NCBI GenBank assembly: GCA_005784505.1
Contig: VCAZ01000014.1
Span: 486,748-550,747, forward strand
DNA from: Bagarius yarrelli
Lineage: Eukaryota; Chordata; Actinopteri; Siluriformes; Sisoridae
Reading direction: 5' to 3'
Length of the DNA stretch: 64,000 nt
The position numbers were made by a program, and so were the translations under genes. Shown piece by piece: positions 22,467 through 33,433 of this stretch; position 1 is the stretch's first letter; every line of letters begins with the position of its first letter. Under the pieces are notes generated by a model. The model made no database searches, was not told the origin of the DNA, and worked only from the letters and a program-made list of their open reading frames with translations.

Positions 22467-22647
22467 TGCATTTATGCAAACGTTTTCAGCAGATCAGACC
22501 AGAAAGAGCGACTTTTATTTTTTTACAAGGGTATTCTTCAAGCACTCAAGGGTTAAGGGCCTTGCTCAGGGGCCCAGCAGTGGCAGCTTGGTGGTGATGG
22601 GAATTGAGATAGTCACCACACCCCAACCACTAAGCTACCACTTCCCG
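22467..22647 (-). mobile_element. SINE, reverse strand, degraded tail
   Basis: 'AGGGTTAAGGGCCTTGCTCA', 'GGGGCCCAGCAGTGGCAGCT', 'GGTGGTGATGGGAATTGAGA', 'AAGCTACCACTTCCCG'. The tail half is diverged. Confidence 0.82.
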
Positions 22648-23039
22648 TTTAAACAGTAAACACTGTTGTCACTATTCTGGTTGTTTATTTAAATATTTGT
22701 AAGTGAGGAATTTTCTGTAGGTGGACCTCCCAATTAATGGCCACATTTTTCCAATCTCCAGCTCTGTTCTGGCGTGATCCAATCACAGGTTTGCAGGGCT
22801 GTTTACACCTGGCTTAAGAATCATTTCCACGTCTGAAGATCTGACCCTGTCACTGAAGACGCTGAAATGAATTGCAGGCAGAATTTGATAAATGAACCGT
22901 AGATGAAATAAGATGACGATTGAAGTTACAGGAAGTTGATGCTTTCCCTTTCCTGTGCCAACATGTTCGCTTAGCAGTGGAAATGATTCCGTATTTTGAT
23001 TCGAGTCAACGATGCTGTAAATGAGAGTCTGTTAATGGA
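22648..23039. other. Unique non-coding DNA
   Basis: Nothing recognised. Confidence 0.35.
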
Positions 23040-23275
23040 GAACTTTTGCATTCTGTCCATCTATCTGTCAATTTATCCGTCTGTCGGTTTGTCTGTCTGC
23101 ATGTCTGTTCATCTGTCTGTCTGTCTATCGATCTATCTGTCTGTCTGTTTGTCTGTCTGATTAATTGCAAATAAGTGAATCTTTTTTTGTGAATCACTTT
23201 TCTATTTGACTCTATCTATCCGTCTGTCTGTTCATCGCTCTGTCTGTCTGTCTGTCTGTCTACAGTATCTATCTA

Positions 23276-23306
<31 letters not shown>

Positions 23307-23331
23307 GACTGTATGTCTGTCTGTCTGACTA

Positions 23332-23368
<37 letters not shown>

Positions 23369-23445
23369 GCAGAACAAATGATTCTCTTTCATTGATTTGG
23401 TTCTTTTGCAGTGTTTAGTCTTTCAGTAACAGAACCCCCAGAAAG
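23040..23445 (+). repeat. Local duplication A, copy 2
   Basis: 'CTGATTAATTGCAAATAAGT', 'ACTTTTCTATTTGACTCT', a GTCT array with GACT variants instead of the long ATCT tract, then 'TCTGCAGAACAAATGATTCT' and 'CAGTAACAGAACCCC'. It is a diverged direct copy of 20775-21330, about 2.1 kb downstream. Confidence 0.85.
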
Positions 23446-24196
23446 CGCTGTCCATTTCCAACCAGGCCTGATGCTGATAACAGGTGTGAATTCTGATGAT
23501 CCGGTTCCGTCGTCTCGTTTAATCTCATTCTCGTTTCTCCTTGATCATAAACACACTTCCTTGCCATACGGTAGCTGTGCATCCAAGCTCCATTGTTAAT
23601 ACTGAAATTGAGAGCTCTCTTTGCAGCGTTCATGCTAACAGCTAAAGCGCGAAGCTCTCACGAACGACTGCTTTTGAGTCCTGCTTTTTAAAGTTTCGAT
23701 TAAAATGTGAATTTGAGAATAGGTGGAGCGGTGACATGGAAAATACACAATTTCTGTATTTCAGGCAGCCTGCATGCAAGCACGTGTGTGATGTGTGTGT
23801 GTGTGTGATGATGGGTTACTCCATGCTATGTGACTCATCTCATCGGATTTTTCGCTGTCTTACCAATTTTCTGGAGTGCATGGCCCTTACTAGATGGCTT
23901 TGGACCCCAGCCAGATGCACCCGATTCCAATCTATCCTTCATAACCCGTAACCCGATCTGCCGGAGCTGGAAACGGGAAGCCACTGAAGATCACCTGCGG
24001 CAATTTATTCTATCATCGTCCGGATGAATTCCTCGTCAATATCCGTCTCTAAAAACATGCAGCAGCGTGTGTGTGACACTGTTCGGAGATTTTCATGCTA
24101 ATTTATTGATGGATTTCGTCTGTGAGCAGATTCATAAAGATAAATAAATTCCTTTAGCTTAAATTTATATTTATTCTTTAATAAGTGATGGCAATG
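23446..24196. other. Unique non-coding DNA
   Basis: A short (GT)n lies near 23795. No exon is supported. Confidence 0.35.
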
Positions 24197-24505
24197 CAAA
24201 ATCGCTAGCCTGACGTCCCGGGGCTATTGTTTCTTCCAGTCGGGCTACCAAAATGTATCCTGCCTGCGAGGAAAAATATAATTCAGTGCGTTTGCTATAT
24301 TTCTTTTTTGGGCATCAAAGAGCCGCTATTAATTTATTGGTTAATAAAACCGTGTGTAAATTTGCGCGCGCTTTTTTACTTTCACTTTCAATTCGAGATC
24401 GGTTCTGATTTTACTCAGTATTTCACTGTGACGCTCCGAATCTGTTGCTCACCAGCTCCTCCTCCATCATCCTGTCAATCATTACTATCCACACTCGACT
24501 AGCGA
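24197..24505 (+). repeat. Local duplication B, copy 1
   Basis: Shared landmarks with 25307-25655: 'GGGCTACCAAAATGTATCC', 'CTTTTTTACTTTCACTT', a GATTTTAC stretch followed by TATTT, 'CGAATCTGTTG' and 'CATCATCCTGTCA'. It may be an unnamed dispersed element rather than a segmental duplication. Confidence 0.75.
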
Positions 24506-24539
24506 AATGTTACACAGTAAAGTTTAAACATGTGATAGA

Positions 24540-24540
<1 letters not shown>

Positions 24541-24570
<30 letters not shown>
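24541..24570. repeat. (AC)n microsatellite
   Basis: About 15 AC units. Confidence 0.95.
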
Positions 24571-24573
<3 letters not shown>

Positions 24574-24615
24574 CACGGTGAAGAAAATTGCAAGAACTGC
24601 CGACATCCAGAATAT

Positions 24616-24750
24616 ATTTACAGCATTTACAACTGATCAATTGGGGGTTGAGGGCCTTGCTCAGGGGCCCAGCGGTGGTGGCTTTGTGTTGCTGTTGCTG
24701 GTCTTTCTGCTATCAGTCCAACACCTTAACCACTAAGCCACCAATTCCCA
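24616..24750 (-). mobile_element. SINE, reverse strand, tail and box B damaged
   Basis: 'CAATTGGGGGTTGAGGGCCT', 'TGCTCAGGGGCCCAGCGGTG', 'CAGTCCAACACCTTAACCAC', 'AAGCCACCAATTCCC'. Confidence 0.85.
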
Positions 24751-24979
24751 CACCGATAAGGAATATGATGCTCAGTTCCAACCAAATTAATGATTGTAAT
24801 TTGATTATTTTAGTTTCTGTCCTACTTACTGTTGCTTTTATACTTAAAACTGTTTTCCATGAAACTAGAAGAAATTAAAGGATTTATAAACATGCATTAA
24901 TCTGAAAGTTTCCTGTCTGGTCTGCAGATGTAGACCCCTGACCATCACTCTTATATTTAGTTGCCCTTTGCTGTTATAC

Positions 24980-25235
24980 CGTAAGAACATGTACTATTCT
25001 GGAAGTTTGCTTATCAGGATTTGCTCATTTAGCCACAGAAGCAATAATGAGGCCAGTCATTAGTGAAACTCAGTGCATATCAGGAGTTCTGGCTGGCAGC
25101 CAGTGTTTAAGTTCACCCCAAAGGTGTTTGGTGAGGTTGAGGTTAGTGCTTTATGCAGAGCACTCAAGTTCTTCCACACCATCTTGGCCAACCAGATGGT
25201 GAGACAGGTTTGGGTCCTTTGGAGGTAATGTAGTA
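24980..25235 (-). pseudogene. Tc1/mariner-like transposase relic
   Basis: On the minus strand the words 'GGTGTGGAAGAACTTGAGTG', 'CTAACCTCAACCTCACCAAA' and 'CACCTTTGGGGTGAACTTAA' follow the DNA of the well-known Tc1-like catalytic region (the stretch around PAQSPDLNPIEHLW-type residues), but with stops and shifts throughout. It is non-functional. A second relic of the same stretch in the opposite orientation lies at 44939-45165. Confidence 0.6.
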
Positions 25236-25306
25236 AATTTAGTTTCCAACCCACATATAATGCAGTTAGACATACATGTATTTCTCTTATTATACCAAGA
25301 GCTCGT

Positions 25307-25655
25307 AAAATCGCGACCCACGGCTATTGTGTCTTCCAGATGGGCTACCAAAATGTATCCCTGAACTGTCCAACAGGAAGGGAGGAGAATATACTTCAGT
25401 GCTTTTGCATTCTCGCACAAATACATTAAGGGTAATTATGTTTTCTGTAATTTCTGTAATTACATAACGATATATTGGCTATTAAAACCGCCTTTAAATA
25501 TGGTTGGCTTTTTACTTTCACTTCTAATTCTTGATCGCGCAAACGGTGTATTGGAAGCGGCGGTTACTGATTTTACACAATATTTTACGCTTCGAATCTG
25601 TTGTGCACAAAGTCCTCCGTCATCGTCCTGTCAGACATTACTAGCCTCACCTGAT
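25307..25655 (+). repeat. Local duplication B, copy 2
   Basis: 'GGGCTACCAAAATGTATCCC', 'GGCTTTTTACTTTCACTTCT', 'GATTTTACACAATATTTTAC', 'TTCGAATCTGTTGTGC', 'CATCGTCCTGTCAGACATTA'. It is diverged from copy 1 by substitutions and indels. Confidence 0.75.
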
Positions 25656-25683
25656 AAAAGAGTTTCAAAGTTAAAAACGTTTG

Positions 25684-25845
25684 GGGAAGTGGTGGCTCAT
25701 GGTTAAGCTGTTGGACTACCGATTCCAAGATTGTGGGTTCAAGTCCCAGCTCCACCAAGCCACCACTGCTGGGCCCCTGGGCAAGGCCCTTAATCCCCAA
25801 TTGCCCAGTTGTGTAAATGAGCTAAATGTAAGTCACTCTGGAAAA
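25684..25845 (+). mobile_element. tRNA-derived SINE
   Basis: GGGAAGTGGTGGCTCATGGT head, 'GGGTTCAAGTCCCAG' box B region, 'GCTGGGCCCCTGGGCAAGGC' body, 'AAATGTAAGTCACTCTGGAA' tail. The last part of the tail is replaced. Confidence 0.9.
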
Positions 25846-26101
25846 TCATGAGGCAAAAAGACATCATGACATCATGAGGAAAAAATCTGGAAAAGGAACC
25901 AAACTTCATCTTTATCGTCTAACACCGGATGGTGTGATTGTCAATCATTTCTTTTTTATAACTGTGTGAAATATGGAAAAAAAGGATTCATGTAACCGGA
26001 AGATTCATTCCAGGGTGAATATAAAGGCTGTCTCGTTGAAGTTAGCATTTCGGAATGATCCTCAAAGTTTCCCCAACGTCTAAATGTTTAGTAAAGGAGT
26101 T

Positions 26102-26222
26102 AAACGGCATCATGGGTAATATCTCTAAATTTTTCTCTGATCCATAGAGTCGGCGTTACCGAGGCGGCGTCTCTGTATAAATACTGTGAGATGTTTATCC
26201 ACAGTGATAGACGGGATATATT
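26102..26222 (+). repeat. Local duplication C, copy 1
   Basis: 'GGCATCATGGGTAATATCTC', 'TTCTCTGATCCATAGAGTCG', 'ACCGAGGCG', 'GAGATGTTTATCCACAGTGA'. These recur in order at 27697-27838. Confidence 0.75.
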
Positions 26223-26977
26223 CCACTTAAACACACTTTAGAGAGACGGTTATTGTTTTCTTTAGCTGTAGTTTTATCTCCACCCGACTGTCTCAATCTG
26301 TTTAATTCTCCGTCTGTGTGTCTGCATCTGATCACATCATCATGATGCTCACAGTCGGAATGAGAACACGGATCCATTTATAATTGGGAAAAAAGTGCAT
26401 TTTATAAGAACGTTGAAGGAAAATGTGATTAAAATGTGTGACTGCGTGTTGTCATGCTTTCAAAGTTCTACACACTTCCTGGATTGTCACTAACAAATAA
26501 ATTCTCATTCGGAACAAAAAAGAGCTCTGGAGGTCCCTGGTTTCGGTGAGCTGCCCTTCTTCCAGTGGGAAATACGTTCCTCTGGGTGCGCTTGATTGAA
26601 TCGTCTGCCTGCGGGTGTCTGAGTGAGAGTGTATGTGTGTGTGTGTGTATTGAAAATGGCTTTGACCGGATTACCTTGACCTCTGCACTGGGAGAAGCGT
26701 AACCCCACTGACGGCTGACATAAGGCTCTACTTTATAGCCCTGTCTCATAGCTTTATTTAATCAAAATCATATTATCCATCTAAGAAAACGAATAATCCT
26801 GAAATATACGGAATTAAGGACACAGACGGCTGACGGATCCAATGAGAAATGGCGTAAGGGTATTTGGGTATTTTTTTGCCAAAGCTAAAACCCATTCGAT
26901 TAAGTTTTTATCTCTTTACTGATAAAACTCTCACATCTAAAGATTCAATAAACACAGCAGAAAGTTTAAGCAGGTTA
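26223..26977. other. Unique non-coding DNA
   Basis: (GT)n at 26632-26649. No exon recognised. Confidence 0.35.
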
Positions 26978-27124
26978 TAAGTCGTTAAGTTATTGGACTG
27001 CTAATCGAAAGATTGGGGTTCAGTTCCTAGGCTACGCCAAGCTGCCACTGATGGGCCCCTGAGCACGGCCCTTATCTCTTAACTGTTAAAAAATGAGATC
27101 TGGCAAAGGCAGTAAATGTAAATG
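26978..27124 (+). mobile_element. SINE with short tail
   Basis: 'TTGGACTGCTAATCGAAAGA', 'GGGTTCAGTTCCTAGG', 'GATGGGCCCCTGAGCACGGC', ending 'GGCAGTAAATGTAAATG'. Confidence 0.82.
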
Positions 27125-27387
27125 TTTGCATAAGATGGTCACATGATCAAATGCTAAGGGTCAAACAAGTGGCACTTGAGCTTGTTTCCATTAGAAGTAA
27201 ACCAGAGGTCCATAATCCATTTAGGAAAAAAACTTCAATACAATAATTAAAACATATACAAGAAGCAGCGATTTTTCATTTTTTGTATTTTAAAAGGTTT
27301 CATGTCGAACTTTATGAAGTTAAAGTAGTGCAATAGTTCAAGTTTTAAGTTCAAGTTCAAGCCAAACAAAACATCTTGGGTTTATCT

Positions 27388-27432
27388 TGGGTTCAATTCC
27401 CAGGACCACCAAGCTGCCACTGCTGGGATACC
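27388..27432 (+). mobile_element. SINE fragment
   Basis: 'GGGTTCAATTCCCAGGACCA', 'CCAAGCTGCCACTGCTGGGA' only. Confidence 0.65.
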
Positions 27433-27535
27433 ACCAAGCAAAAGCAAAAACAGCTTCCCACAACACTGCTCTCTCTTCTGCAACAACATTATTCCAGACC
27501 AAGATCAACCCCTCTATCTGTTAGGGTTAGTTTGT

Positions 27536-27699
27536 TGGGGGAAGTGGTAACTTACTGGTTAAGGTGCTGTCCTGGTTCTATGGAAGATCTCAATAGGGTC
27601 AATGATCCGCACCACCAACCTGCCACTGCTGGGATACTAGGAGATGCCCTTTATCCTCAACCTCTCCGTTTGATACAGTGAGATAAATGTAAGTCAAAC
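27536..27699 (+). mobile_element. tRNA-derived SINE, diverged
   Basis: GGGGGAAGTGGTAACTTACT head, 'CCACCAACCTGCCACTGCTG', and 'GAGATAAATGTAAGTCA' tail. The GGGCCCC block is changed to GGGATAC, as in the fragment at 27388-27432, so the two may share a source. Confidence 0.78.
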
Positions 27700-27838
27700 A
27701 GCATTATTGGTAACATCTCCAACTCTTCTCTGATGCATGGAGTCGGCATTATAGATCAAGGGTTGGTTACTGAGGCGAGATTTGCCTTTAAAACTGTAAA
27801 GAATGTCTGAGGTGTTTATCACAGTGAAACACGAGAAA
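27697..27838 (+). repeat. Local duplication C, copy 2
   Basis: 'AGCATTATTGGTAACATCTC', 'TTCTCTGATGCATGGAGTCG', a ~20-bp insertion, 'TTACTGAGGCGAGATTTGCC', 'GAGGTGTTTATCACAGTGAA'. Confidence 0.75.
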
Positions 27839-27936
27839 AAACAGATTTATTTTTGAATCTTATTATTTTTAGTCTTGTAAAGTCCACAATACTCGCCTTG
27901 CCATTGCTTCCCACTAGGTGAAACCATGATCTCTTC

Positions 27937-28125
27937 ATGTGGTAGCACAGTGGTTAAGGTGCTGGACTGCTAATTGGAAGCTCGAGATTTGATTCCCAGC
28001 AACACCAGGTTACCAACACTGGGCCCCTGAGCAAGGCCCTCAACCCCTTATTGCTCAGTTGTATAAATGAGATAAATGTTAAGTTGCTCTGAATAAAGGC
28101 GTCTGCCAAATGCTGTAAATGTTAA
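27937..28125 (+). mobile_element. tRNA-derived SINE, near full length
   Basis: 'TGTGGTAGCACAGTGGTTAA', 'GATTTGATTCCCAGCAACAC', 'CTGGGCCCCTGAGCAAGGCC', 'TAAAGGCGTCTGCCAAATGC', end TGTAAATGTTAATG. Confidence 0.92.
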
Positions 28126-29154
28126 TGTGTCTGTCGTCTCAGTTTGTGTTGGCCGAAAGTGCACTTAGGGGGTAAAAATGTCCGTCTGTGGACAAACTCA
28201 CAGCTGGCAAACATTTAAACATCTGAAAAAAAGAATTCATGTCTTGCACCTTTTTGTGTTGCTACTGAGACGCAGTGTTGCATTATTAAAGAGGTTTTAA
28301 GGTCATCCGACAGCTTGAGGCTCAGCAAGACGCCACAGGAATAATTATCGAGTTTGTTTTTTTATTCTTGCTTCTTTATATGGATGCTTTTTAAGTTAGG
28401 ACTTCCTCTGGACCATATGAGCGCCGGAATTGCCGGTCCCTAGAGAAGGAGGTTTCCTTTTTACTCTTTTCTCTTTCTCCTCAGATACAGGGAACCTCCC
28501 TCCAGTGACTGCGATTCTTAAAGAGCGGTGATGAACTCGTTAATCGCGGCCGAGCAAAATTTCCCAATCGAAACCTCTGAACACAAAAACCAAATCTCCA
28601 GCTTTTGTGCAGGACAAGCAGACGAACGTTTGTTTGTCTGGATTAATAAACGATGCTTGGGTGAAAGTGTAACGCATCCACAATCCGGTGGTGAATGACA
28701 GTTTTATCAGTGGTGATGGAGTTGTGTGTGACAGAAGGACTGTGTAAACTGATAAGCCATCCATTAAAATTAAACAACACTAGACACAGTCACTTCAAGG
28801 TCAGAACCGGATAAGCTAGCATCCATAATGGAGGAGCTGCATTACCATATCCCACACTGCTCTTCTGATATTAAATATTGTAAGCGGCTGCACTGTTCAG
28901 GAATCACAATGACGGGACGAGGTCTCCTTAGCTCCAGCTTTAGAAACGGCCCGATTCGGTTGTTTAATGTTTGATGGATAACAATTAAGAAAATAGTTAT
29001 TGGTTGCCAGTGCAAAAACCAGCAACTCAGTGATAGTATACCAAAAACTGTAATGCTGATCAGGGCAAGAAGGTTGTTAGTAGTCGGATGGATTGTGTAT
29101 TGACCAGTGAAAAAAATGAAATGCAGAACAAAACGGCAACATGGTTAAAAATCA
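28126..29154. other. Unique non-coding DNA
   Basis: Nothing recognised. The 74-codon minus frame at 28540-28764 has no motif or splice context. Confidence 0.35.
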
Positions 29155-29355
29155 TTGGGGGGTTTGCCTCCAGGGAGGGCTTTGATTCCTGCCTCCAGTT
29201 TACATGTTTTCCCTGTGTTTTAGGGGTTTCCTCTGTTCCCCCTCTCTTCCAAAGACAGGTGTTGTAGGTTTCTGTAGGTGAGGGTGAGGGGTGCGTGATT
29301 GTACCCTGTGATTGGTTAGAGCTTCTGGCTTAAACTTCAAGCTTCATAAGACTGT
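29155..29355 (+). repeat. Teleost dispersed repeat that ends in a GGAT array
   Basis: 'TTACATGTTTTCCCTGTGTT', 'GGGGTTTCCTCTGTTCCCCC', 'CCAAAGACAGGTGTTGTAGG', 'GTGATTGTACCCTGTGATTG', ending 'AAAAATGGATGG'. This block order belongs to a very common fish repeat whose 3' end seeds GGAT microsatellites. A 'GTCCAAAGACATG' consensus is expected, and here it reads TTCCAAAGACAGG. Confidence 0.7.
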
Positions 29356-29990
29356 TAAAAATGGATGGATGGATGGATGGATAGATAAATTAGGTGGAAA
29401 AATAGATGGTTGGATGGCTGGAATAACTACATGGATTGATGGATGGATGGAAAGATTGAATGGATAGATAAATTTGATAGAAGGAATAGATGGATGTATA
29501 GTTGAATAGATAGAATAGCTGAATGGATGGATGGGTGAATGGATGGATGGACTGATGGATGGATATATGAACAAAATAGTTAAATAAATAAATGTAAGGA
29601 TGGATATATATGCATGGATTGGATGAATTGGATGGATAGAAGAGATTGATGAAATACTTGCATAGATAGATGGATTATTGATGGATGGAATAGTTGAATG
29701 GATGGATGGAATAGATGGATGGATAATTGATGGATGGATGGATGAATGGATGGATAAAATGGATGGATAGATGAATAGATTGATTAATGGATTGGCTGAA
29801 TTAGATGAAAGGAACAGATGAATAAATAGGTTTAATAGATGGTTAAATGGGTGAATTTGTTTGATTGATTGATAGACTTATGGTGGGTTCGATTGATGGA
29901 ATTGGTTGGATGAAAAAAATGAGATCGATAAATACATTTAATTGGTGGATGGATAGATTGATGTAGAAATGAATAGATCAGGTAGATGAA
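29356..29990. repeat. Degenerate GGAT/GATA array
   Basis: About 630 bp of interrupted ATGG/GATA units with many substitutions. It probably expanded from the 3' end of the adjoining repeat. Confidence 0.9.
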
Positions 29991-30660
29991 TAGATTCAGC
30001 CTCGGTACCTGCTGTATTCAGTTTTGGTTGAACAAAAGTTTCTCTTGAGGATTCATCTGTTTCAGCCAGCAATAATAATCTTTACGGTTTGTAGCACCGG
30101 AACAACAGAGCAGTTAAGAGAGGTAAGAGCGGTACATGATTAACTGATAAAAAAATAATAACAATAATTTGTATATATGTTAAGATCCATAGCTGATCAG
30201 TCATCATGTTCACATTATTACTTTAAAAATGTTCTATAATAATAATTCCACCATAAATGTTTTTCTTTTATTTTATAGAATGTTTGCATCAGTGAGCTAC
30301 AGGAAACCATACAGTACTTCATTAATCCACTGAATATGATCATCCTTTATAAACCTCTAACATGACAGAGGGTTCCTTCTGTCGCTTCCTATTGAGTTGC
30401 TCCTCCAAGGTTCCCATATTCATGAGGTTGAAGTTCACCTTGAAGAAATGAATTTCTTCCTCACATGATGATTCCTTTCTCTGTTTAATAAGATTCGCCG
30501 AAGATTAAAGATCATATTGTAGAGCCTCCTCCTCATTCATACCAACAGATGATTATTTTTTTTGTTGTGTTGGTGTGTTAAGGCTTGATTTGCCTGAAAG
30601 GGTTGGGAATTTGGTGTCTGTGTTGTTCTTCCTGTGCCTTGGGCATTTTGAAACTCTCTG
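29991..30660. other. Unique non-coding DNA
   Basis: Nothing recognised. Confidence 0.35.
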
Positions 30661-30752
30661 TAGTGTGTGACTGGGCCCTCATTGGGTTGGCGGCCCGTCC
30701 AGGATGGTTTCCTACCCTGAGACCCTGGGAATGACTCCAGGCCGCCAGCGAT
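30661..30752 (+). repeat. Fragment of the GGAT-associated repeat
   Basis: 'TAGTGTGTGACTGGGCCCTC', 'GGGTTGGCGGCCCGTCCAGG', 'CTGGGAATGACTCCAGGC' correspond to the middle of the element better preserved at 29155-29355. Confidence 0.6.
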
Positions 30753-31751
30753 ATGTTTGAATTAAACTGTTACGGACATTTGGGAATTTGCCCCAAATAA
30801 GAACAACATGCTGCATCAGGAACCTCGTCAGGTCAGAGTTGTTGCTCCTTGTTTATTTTTTAGGGGGTTTAAAGCTGAAACCCTCGACAAGCACCGTTCC
30901 CGCCTTTTTTTTTCATGCGACTTCATTTCATCCCTGTCGAGCTGTTGTTTTGGTTTTCTGCTTTAGCTGTTGCTGAGTCAGAAGTGATGAAATGCATGAC
31001 TCCACACCTCCCGCTATAATTAGACTGTCTTTCAGGGACTTCACTAGACTCCTGTCTAAAGTTCAGTGATTTCTGATCTCGTATGTGTTGCATCATAGAG
31101 AGAAACAGCGTTCTGTCATGGCAGTGCAACGGTACTCGGTGTACTTCTGGGTTCAGCCTTGCAATGGTTCTTTCTCTATAACTTCTAATAGAATTTTCCA
31201 TATTTCATCATAAACTGCATGTTTCTCCATGTTTCTGGTATGTATTTCCATTTTTTATATAAAACGTAATTTAAAAATATTTCTAATGACTAGTTTAAAT
31301 GCTGTAGATCGAACGGGATTGATTCTCACCAGATGCTGATGTTGCCACTGATTTAAACTAAAGCAGGGGCGGTTTTAAACGGACTTTTTTAGCTCCCCCT
31401 GTCTGTCATTTCAATTTTAACTACCAAAATTTATTGGAAGTCTAATTTTTATTTTTTTAAATAAATATATGTCAATGAAAAACTAGCTCCAGTTTTGTTT
31501 AATGCATGACAACACCCTTCGTTAGAAGTGCAACAGCTGGAGGCGTCAGACATTGTCAGAAAAATGTATTTCACTTTTATGAAATGTCTCACAACACGTA
31601 GGAGGTTATAAGATTTTCATTGTTTAGCCTGCACTCATGTGTGAAATCTGTACAGTGAACTTGGTATTTGATTTTATTAAGCGTGTAAAAATGACAACAC
31701 CTGGAAAAATTCTATTGGATAAACAAAAACAAATTGTGTTCATGCTACTCA
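30753..31751. other. Unique non-coding DNA
   Basis: No exon or repeat recognised. The 92-codon minus frame at 30923-31201 is not supported by any motif. Confidence 0.35.
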
Positions 31752-31884
31752 ATTTACATTTACTGCATTTTTCATTAGGGCCTTGCTCGGGGGCCCAGCG
31801 GTGGTATCTTCGTGGTGCTGGGAGTCGAACCCAGATCTTCCGATTAGCAGTCCAACGTCTTAATCACTGAGCTGCAACTACCCT
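31752..31884 (-). mobile_element. SINE, reverse strand, shortened
   Basis: 'ATTTACATTTACTGCATTTT', 'AGGGCCTTGCTCGGGGGCCC', 'GTGCTGGGAGTCGAACCCAG', 'CAGTCCAACGTCTTAATCAC'. The linker between tail and body is deleted. Confidence 0.87.
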
Positions 31885-31990
31885 GTATTTGATCACCTAA
31901 AGCTGACATTCGGATTTAAGCTAATTTAAACAGCTCGGGCATTTAGACCGAGACTAAGCCTAAAAAGTGCGCTATTTTTCAAAAGTACAT

Positions 31991-32075
31991 GCAGGAGGTA
32001 CATGCAGGAGGTACAGGCAGGAGGTACAGGCAGGAGGTACAGGCAGGAGGTACAGGCAGGAGGTACAGGCAGGAC
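31991..32075. repeat. 13-bp minisatellite, ~6.5 units
   Basis: Unit GCAGGAGGTACAG (or ...CAT), near identical from copy to copy. Since 13 is not a multiple of 3, the open frames crossing it shift from unit to unit and are not coding. Confidence 0.95.
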
Positions 32076-32079
32076 TGGG

Positions 32080-32638
32080 TAATCCACTGGGTAGCTATGT
32101 TCACACTGGAGGCAAATGTGGCTCTAAATTTTGCCGACATGTGATCTGTTTTTGTCATAACAGTGTGAACGTCACAAACCGCATGGAATCGAATCTTCGT
32201 AATTCCGGTTTCTGCCACTTCCATTTGTGGTATTAAATTTTACAATTTTGTCTGATGTTTTGCAATGTAACCGCATTGTGAACGTCGGAATTCCTACGCC
32301 TTTTACTTTATTTTCGATTGACATCATTCTGCACAGGCACTGATATATAATCAATTTGGCCGAAGACATTCGGGTCACAGTCCCACCAATCCTGGCTCCG
32401 CATCCACACACACCTCCATACTAAAGTAGCAGCCACTGTTCCACAGCATACTATTATTCAAGATTTGGTTCTTCTTCTTCTCATCCTTCTCCTCCTTAAC
32501 CACTGCTCATTATTTTGCTGTTGTCCACTGTACATCACCTTATAAACGTAAACAGCTAAGACGTAAATGTTGCCTTCAGTGTTTGATTGTCTGTCTGACA
32601 CGCCGCTGCGTAAGACGTAGGAATTGTTCTTTTGCACA
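32080..32638. other. Unique non-coding DNA
   Basis: A CTT-rich patch lies near 32470-32495. Nothing else recognised. Confidence 0.35.
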
Positions 32639-33110
32639 TGTGGGGTAGTTTAGAACCGTGCCTTTGTTCCACTTGTTTCCCAGCTACCCCTTCCTTACCG
32701 CCACAAACATGCCAGGTTCCTCCGCAGCTCAGTGCTCATGTTCACCTGAATACCGATTACACACACCTGCACCTAATTCCCAATCATGCTCACTTACCTC
32801 ACTAAAGCCACTCACTTCCTTTAGCTCGCTATCTGGTCTCAGTGAAGGAAGAAGGACTTTCTAGCATACCTCCGTGATCTCCTAGCGTTTCTAAGTTTCC
32901 GAAGCTCCAAGCCCCGTTGAGACAATCGGACTCCTTCTGCTTCCAAGTAAAAGATATTTCCAAGCGACTCCTCGTTCTGGGTAATCCTGTGTTTCTCTAT
33001 CAGTTCCTCATTTGCTTCAAGAAACTTTAGGTTCTTGTTTTCTATCATTAGGAATAAAAGCGATCTGTTTGAGTCTAACCTAGAGTCGACTTCCTGTTAC
33101 ACGTACCCAC
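32639..33110 (+). mobile_element. LTR-like relic
   Basis: 'TGTTTCCCAGCTACCCCTTC', 'CCGCCACAAACATGCCAGGT', 'ACCTGAATACCGATTACACA', 'CACCTGCACCTAATTCCCAA', 'CACTCACTTCCTTTAGCTC', 'TCCTAGCGTTTCTAAGTTTC'. This order resembles solo LTRs of a Ty3/gypsy-like group in fish. No internal coding domain is present, and the ends and target-site duplication are not clear. Confidence 0.45.
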
Positions 33111-33189
33111 TGTGGATTACCTGGTTCAGGTGTGTTCAGTCAATCCGAAGTGGAACAAGGAACTTAAGGATCATGGGTTATCTATGCTA

Positions 33190-33343
33190 TCTATTTATCT
33201 ATCTATCCATCAATTCAAAGACTTTTAAGATTTTTTTCCTGTAAGATTTAAATACATGCACACATCCACTCCCTTATCCGTCTATTCATCCATCCCTCCA
33301 TCAATCCCTCCATCTATCCGCCCATCCATCCATCCATCCATCC

Positions 33344-33400
<57 letters not shown>

Positions 33401-33433
33401 ATCCGTCCGTCCATCCATCCTTTCTCCCTTCTT
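33190..33433 (+). repeat. Duplication G copy 1 plus ATCC/ATCT array
   Basis: 'CTATCCATCAATTCAAAGAC' and 'AAATACATGCACACATCCAC' precede (CATC)n and a pure (ATCT)n run at 33345-33400. The non-repeat portion recurs at 35522-35640. Confidence 0.85.

Noticed and set aside
31991..32075. Coding repeat (R-Y-R-Q-E-V-Q-A-G)
   Set aside because: The 13-bp unit changes frame each copy and has no gene context.
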